A stretch of DNA of 8,011 nt, from assembly GCA_030550695.1 (NCBI GenBank), contig JAUQOX010000129.1, forward strand, positions 1-8,011, in the 5' to 3' direction. The position numbers were made by a program, and so were the translations under genes. Below the pieces are notes generated by a model. It did no database searches. It saw nothing but the letters and a program-made list of their open reading frames with translations, and was not told the DNA's origin. This document shows positions 5,753-8,011 of the stretch, in pieces (position 1 is the first letter of the stretch; each line of letters opens with the position of its first letter). This DNA comes from Gemmatimonadota bacterium. Lineage in GTDB: Bacteria > Gemmatimonadota > Gemmatimonadetes > Longimicrobiales > Gaopeijiaceae.

Positions 5753-6313
5753 ATGAGCTTTCGGACCAATCTGGATCGGCTCCTGGATCATATCGACCGG
5801 GAGCGCCGGCGGGACGAGGAGGGAGACCAGGCTCCGGACAACCGCCAAGCGGTGGGGCGGGCGCTGGATACGTCTCCCTTGGGGCCCGACGCAACCAATC
5901 CGGAGCGGATGCGCCGGATCTTCCGGGTGGTGGAGGAAGCCTACAAGAAGGCTGCCCAAGCCGAAGAGCTCGGCAAGTTGGCCGCCCGTTTTCGGGGAAT
6001 CGGCGATCTGCACCACCACCATGCCAGGGGAGACGTGAGCGTGACCCTGCGGTATCTGGATGCGGATCGGCCCGAAGACATCGGCCTCTCCCCCTTTGAG
6101 ATCCATCCGCGGGATCTGGAAGAGGCCAAGAAAGAGACGGGCAGTACCCGGCCCGACGTCAATGCCCTGAAAGTCCTTCGACGGGAGCTCCGGAAGGGGG
6201 TTTTGGCCGCGTACGGAAAGCTGGAGCCTCGACTGCGGGACGCCCTCCGGGAGCGGGCTGACCATGGGCACCTGGCAGGCCAGGTCGTCATGGACCTGCG
6301 GCCCGCGGAGTAG
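5753..6313 (+). CDS. Hypothetical charged soluble protein, 186 residues
   Basis: I do not recognise this protein. It is hydrophilic, with no signal peptide or membrane segment, and rich in Arg, Glu and Asp. The N-terminus (RTNLDRLLDHIDRERRRDEE, 4-23) is a charged, probably helical stretch, followed by a loose, Pro/Gly-containing part (about 25-50). Residues 51-80 (ERMRRIFRVVEEAYKKAAQA and on) look like an amphipathic helix. There is a run of four histidines at 87-90 within DLHHHHARGD, then beta-like SVTLRYLD (96-103), and a further helical, basic part (136-170). The His cluster could bind metal, but nothing proves it. The start is set by a perfect AGGAGG. It is followed by the DUF167 gene after 26 bases, so the two are probably co-transcribed. 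Base composition and codon use look like those of the neighbours, which argues that it is a real native gene. Confidence 0.78.
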   Translation: MSFRTNLDRLLDHIDRERRRDEEGDQAPDNRQAVGRALDTSPLGPDATNPERMRRIFRVVEEAYKKAAQAEELGKLAARFRGIGDLHHHHARGDVSVTLRYLDADRPEDIGLSPFEIHPRDLEEAKKETGSTRPDVNALKVLRRELRKGVLAAYGKLEPRLRDALRERADHGHLAGQVVMDLRPAE

Positions 6314-6327
6314 GGGGGGGTTCCAGC

Positions 6328-6333
6328 GGGAGG
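6328..6333 (+). promoter_or_regulatory. Ribosome binding site deciding a TTG start
   Basis: GGGAGG ends 6 bases before TTG at 6340, the right distance. The nearby ATG at 6335 is only 1 base from this site and lies in another frame, which closes after 36 codons. The site therefore supports the TTG start of the DUF167 gene. Confidence 0.6.
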
Positions 6334-6339
6334 CATGGC

Positions 6340-6630
6340 TTGGACTTCGTCGTCGGGGATGGACGCGGGGGAGCACGGCTCCGCGTCAAAGTCCAGGCCC
6401 GAGCGAGCCGCAACGAAATCGCGGGACTCCACGGCGAAGCGGTGAAGGTTCGGGTGAAAGCTCCTCCGGTGGGGGGAAGCGCCAACGAGGAGCTCCTTAG
6501 GTTTCTCGCTGCATGCCTCGGGGTGGCTCCCCACAACCTCCTTCTGGTACGGGGAGGTTCCTCTTCCATGAAGCTGCTGGAAATTCGTGGGCTGTCTCCC
6601 CAGGAGGTGAGGGACCGCCTTGGGCTCTAG
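6340..6630 (+). CDS. DUF167 family protein (YggU-type)
   Basis: This 96-residue protein matches the small alpha/beta DUF167 (UPF0235) family along its length. It has LRVKVQARASRNEIAGL (14-30), the core VKVRVKAPPVGGSANEELLRFLA (35-57) with the typical Pro-Pro-x-Gly and Ala-Asn-Glu, and the end LLLVRGGSSSMKLLEIRGL (67-85), where relatives have G-x-(T/S)-(S)-x-K. No biochemical function is established for the family. It probably starts at TTG (6340), as no in-frame ATG is available upstream and the ribosome site fits TTG. The first dozen residues (MDFVVGDGRGGA) are less conserved in the family. It is sandwiched between the hypothetical gene (26 bases upstream) and the metalloenzyme gene (72 bases downstream), on the same strand. 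In many bacteria DUF167 genes neighbour cell-division or pyrroline-5-carboxylate reductase genes; that is not the case here. Confidence 0.92.
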   Translation: MDFVVGDGRGGARLRVKVQARASRNEIAGLHGEAVKVRVKAPPVGGSANEELLRFLAACLGVAPHNLLLVRGGSSSMKLLEIRGLSPQEVRDRLGL

Positions 6631-6643
6631 AAAGTCCAGGAAT

Positions 6644-6659
6644 GGCTTCGGCTTCGGCT
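6644..6659 (+). repeat. Short tandem hexamer between DUF167 and metalloenzyme genes
   Basis: GGCTTC is repeated twice and followed by GGCT, giving 16 bases in 2.7 copies. It lies in the 72-base gap before the metalloenzyme gene. Probably of no special meaning. Confidence 0.4.
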
Positions 6660-6702
6660 GCCAGGGGTCACCGGAAGGCCACCCTCCCTCCCCCCACAGG
6701 CC

Positions 6703-7632
6703 GTGAGGCGGATCCTTCTCCTGTTCCTGGACGGCCTTGGGGTCGGCCCTTCCGAACCTTCCCGCAACCCCGTCGTGAAGGCCCCCCTTCCCGTATTTCG
6801 GGAGCTCCTCGGCGGGAGGCTCCCAACGCGGGAGGAACCCCAGGTGGAGCACCCCCGGCAGCCTGCCGTTGCTTTTCCCCTGGATGCCGTCCTGGGAGTG
6901 GCCGGCCTTCCCCAGAGCGGTACCGGACAGACAGCCCTATTCACGGGGCACAACGCCCCCAAGTTGTTCGGGCGTCATTTCGGCCCCTGGGTCCCGGTAC
7001 CTCTCAGGCCCCTTCTGGCCCAGGAAAACCTCTTCAGCCAGGTTCGCCGGGCAGGCTTGTCGTGCCGGTTGGCCAATGCCTACCCCCGCCTGTTCCAGAG
7101 CAGGCCATGGGGGCGTCGCCCTCCCGCCGCACCCCTCATGGCCCAGGCCGCGGGGATCCAACTCGCCGACGAGTCCCACCTGGCGGCGGGAGAAGCCCTC
7201 TCCAGCGAAATCGTCAACACTTCGTGGCGCGCCCTCTCGGGCAGATCCGAAGTCCCCGAAATCTCCCCCCGGCAGGCGGGGCGAAACCTGGGCCGATTGG
7301 CGGCTTTGACTCACTTCTCGTTGTTCGCCCACTATGGCCTGGACCGCGCCGGCCATGGGGGGGACCTCACCGCGGTAGGGCAGGCCCTTGCCATGGTGGA
7401 TGCCTTCTTGGGAGGTGTGTTGGAGGAACTGCCTCCCGAAACCCTCCTGGTCGTCGGAAGCGACCACGGAAACATCGAGGAATGGGGAAAGAGCCACACC
7501 CGAAACCCTGCCTTCACCCTGGTGGCCGGGCCCGGAGCGCACGAAGTGAGGCGGGGACTCCGTGCCTTGACGGACCTCGCCCCGGCCCTCCTGCGCTACC
7601 TCGGCGCCGAAGATCCGGCCCACGGGGCTTGA
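6703..7632 (+). CDS. Short metalloenzyme of the alkaline phosphatase / cofactor-independent phosphoglycerate mutase superfamily
   Basis: The protein (309 residues) has the metal-binding skeleton of this superfamily in order: D10 in LLLFLDGLGVG; a candidate nucleophile S72 in QSGTGQTALFTG (70-81), which lines up with Ser in the S-x-x-G-H motif of iPGM; D214 and H218 in LDRAGH; D254-H255 in GSDHGN; and H265 in SHTRNPA, close to iPGM's HT-x-NP. It would bind two metal ions (Mn, Zn or Mg) and act on phosphate or sulfate esters or phospho-transfer. True iPGM is about 510 residues with a large inserted domain; that domain is missing here, so it is unlikely to be a standard phosphoglycerate mutase. 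Proteins of this size are often just called 'metalloenzyme' or mis-called 'peptidase'. It starts at GTG with a weak ribosome site (CAGG), preceded by a C-rich stretch; no ATG or better start lies in frame between 6631 and 6703. Substrate unknown. Confidence 0.88.
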   Translation: MRRILLLFLDGLGVGPSEPSRNPVVKAPLPVFRELLGGRLPTREEPQVEHPRQPAVAFPLDAVLGVAGLPQSGTGQTALFTGHNAPKLFGRHFGPWVPVPLRPLLAQENLFSQVRRAGLSCRLANAYPRLFQSRPWGRRPPAAPLMAQAAGIQLADESHLAAGEALSSEIVNTSWRALSGRSEVPEISPRQAGRNLGRLAALTHFSLFAHYGLDRAGHGGDLTAVGQALAMVDAFLGGVLEELPPETLLVVGSDHGNIEEWGKSHTRNPAFTLVAGPGAHEVRRGLRALTDLAPALLRYLGAEDPAHGA

Positions 7633-7638
7633 AGCCCC
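7624..7638 (+). terminator. Small palindrome over the stop codon of the metalloenzyme gene
   Basis: GGGGCTT and AAGCCCC form a near-perfect palindrome centred on the TGA stop (7630-7632). As a hairpin it would have 5 base pairs (GGGGC with GCCCC) and a 5-base loop. No clear T-run follows, so it is a weak terminator at best. Confidence 0.3.
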
Positions 7639-7774
7639 CTGGCGCCCCCTTTGTCCATGGCCTCGCCCCGACGGGGAACCAGACTCTTCAACACCCTCCT
7701 CCCCTCCCCCTTCGGCAGGGGCCGAGGGCCCATCTCCCCGCCGGGGGAATCCGTCCCCCCCATCCGGAGTACCC
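7633..7774. other. Gap with several small GC hairpins before the GspE-like gene
   Basis: These 142 bases hold no gene I can support. Several short inverted repeats follow one another: CCCCG-A-CGGGG (7666-7676), GGGCC-GAG-GGCCC near 7719-7731, and TCCCC-GCC-GGGGA just after. They may form terminator-like or leader structures between the metalloenzyme gene and the GspE-like gene, but with this GC content small dyads are expected by chance. Confidence 0.35.
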
Positions 7775-8011
7775 GTGGTGCGGCCGAAGCCCAAGATTCT
7801 CGGACAGCTCCTGGTGGAGGCCGGAGCCCTTTCCCGGGAAGCCTTGGAGGCGGCTCTCACCGCCCAATCGGGTACAGGGCTCCGCCTGGGGGCTGTGCTG
7901 GTCCAAGGGGGCTGGACCGACGAGGAAACGGTGGCCCGTTGGCTGGCCGTTCAGCTATCCCTCCCCTATCAGCCACCCCCCCTCCGCCCCGAACCGGGAG
8001 CCACAGTCCTC
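7775..8011 (+). CDS. N-terminal domain of a GspE/PilB-type secretion or pilus ATPase, 3' end cut by window edge
   Basis: Only 79 codons are in the window. They give a good match to the MshE/GspE N-terminal domain: KILGQLLVEAGALSREALEA (7-26), ALTAQSGTGLRLGAVLV (27-43), GGWTDEETVARWLAVQLSLPY (45-65). The pattern LG-x-LLVE-G-x-(IL)-(ST)-x-x-x-L then LG-x-VL then AEQL-(GS)-LP-Y is typical. In PilB, GspE and MshE this domain precedes the ATPase that drives pilus extension or type II secretion and can bind cyclic di-GMP in some members. The ATPase domain itself is outside the window, and the same N-terminal domain also occurs in other proteins, so the final identity is open. Start is GTG at 7775 or the next codon, GTG at 7778, both preceded by GGAG (7766-7769) at workable spacing. 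Confidence 0.82.
   Translation, partial: MVRPKPKILGQLLVEAGALSREALEAALTAQSGTGLRLGAVLVQGGWTDEETVARWLAVQLSLPYQPPPLRPEPGATVL

Noticed and set aside
5376..5894. Minus-strand frame of 172 codons in the divergent region
   Set aside because: It is Pro/Arg-rich, overlaps the start of the hypothetical gene, runs up to the lipoprotein ribosome site, and shows no family motif.
6703..7632. Calling the metalloenzyme a phosphoglycerate mutase (gpmI) or phosphopentomutase (deoB)
   Set aside because: The length and the missing insert domain do not fit gpmI, and the nucleophile region (S-G-T-G-Q) does not match the phosphopentomutase pattern well enough.
1..8011. CRISPR array, insertion sequence, tRNA, riboswitch or toxin-antitoxin pair
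   Set aside because: I looked for evenly spaced direct repeats, transposase motifs, cloverleaf-like stretches and small paired genes and found none.

Overview
This is a GC-rich bacterial window with tightly packed genes on both strands. Two or three lipoprotein signals (lipobox cysteines) and a caa3-type terminal oxidase point to a respiring bacterium that can use oxygen. The gene set (Trm112-like protein, DUF192 lipoprotein, YIP1-family membrane protein, DUF167 protein, short iPGM-like metalloenzyme, GspE/PilB-type N-terminus) would suit a GC-rich, Gemmatimonadota-like or similar little-cultured lineage. That placement is an impression; no rRNA or other marker here fixes it.

Left part, minus strand (1-2916): a Trm112-family protein, a 208-base gap, then ctaC (subunit II of a heme-copper oxidase fused to a C-terminal cytochrome c domain) and ctaD (subunit I, cut off by the window edge). 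ctaC and ctaD are 11 bases apart and clearly form one operon. All metal and heme ligands that can be checked are present, so this should be an active A1-type caa3 cytochrome oxidase. Subunit III and the rest of the cluster would lie to the left, outside the window.

Middle part (2917-5374): a divergent intergenic region with a strong inverted repeat separates the Trm112 gene from a plus-strand DUF192 gene with a probable lipoprotein signal. That gene converges on a minus-strand pair, an unrecognised lipoprotein followed by a YIP1-family multi-pass membrane protein. Two hairpins fill the 86 bases between the convergent genes and probably end transcription from both sides.

Right part, plus strand (5375-8011): a 378-base divergent region with no convincing gene holds two clean inverted repeats. 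A plus-strand run follows: an unrecognised charged 186-residue protein, a DUF167 (YggU-type) protein that probably starts at TTG, a 309-residue metalloenzyme of the alkaline phosphatase/phosphoglycerate mutase superfamily starting at GTG, and the first 79 codons of a protein with a GspE/MshE N-terminal domain, probably a type IV pilus or type II secretion ATPase.

Apart from the oxidase, the genes are mostly conserved proteins of poorly known function. I see no mobile element, CRISPR array, RNA gene or defence system. Nothing here clearly amounts to an undescribed system; the points worth a second look are listed as findings.
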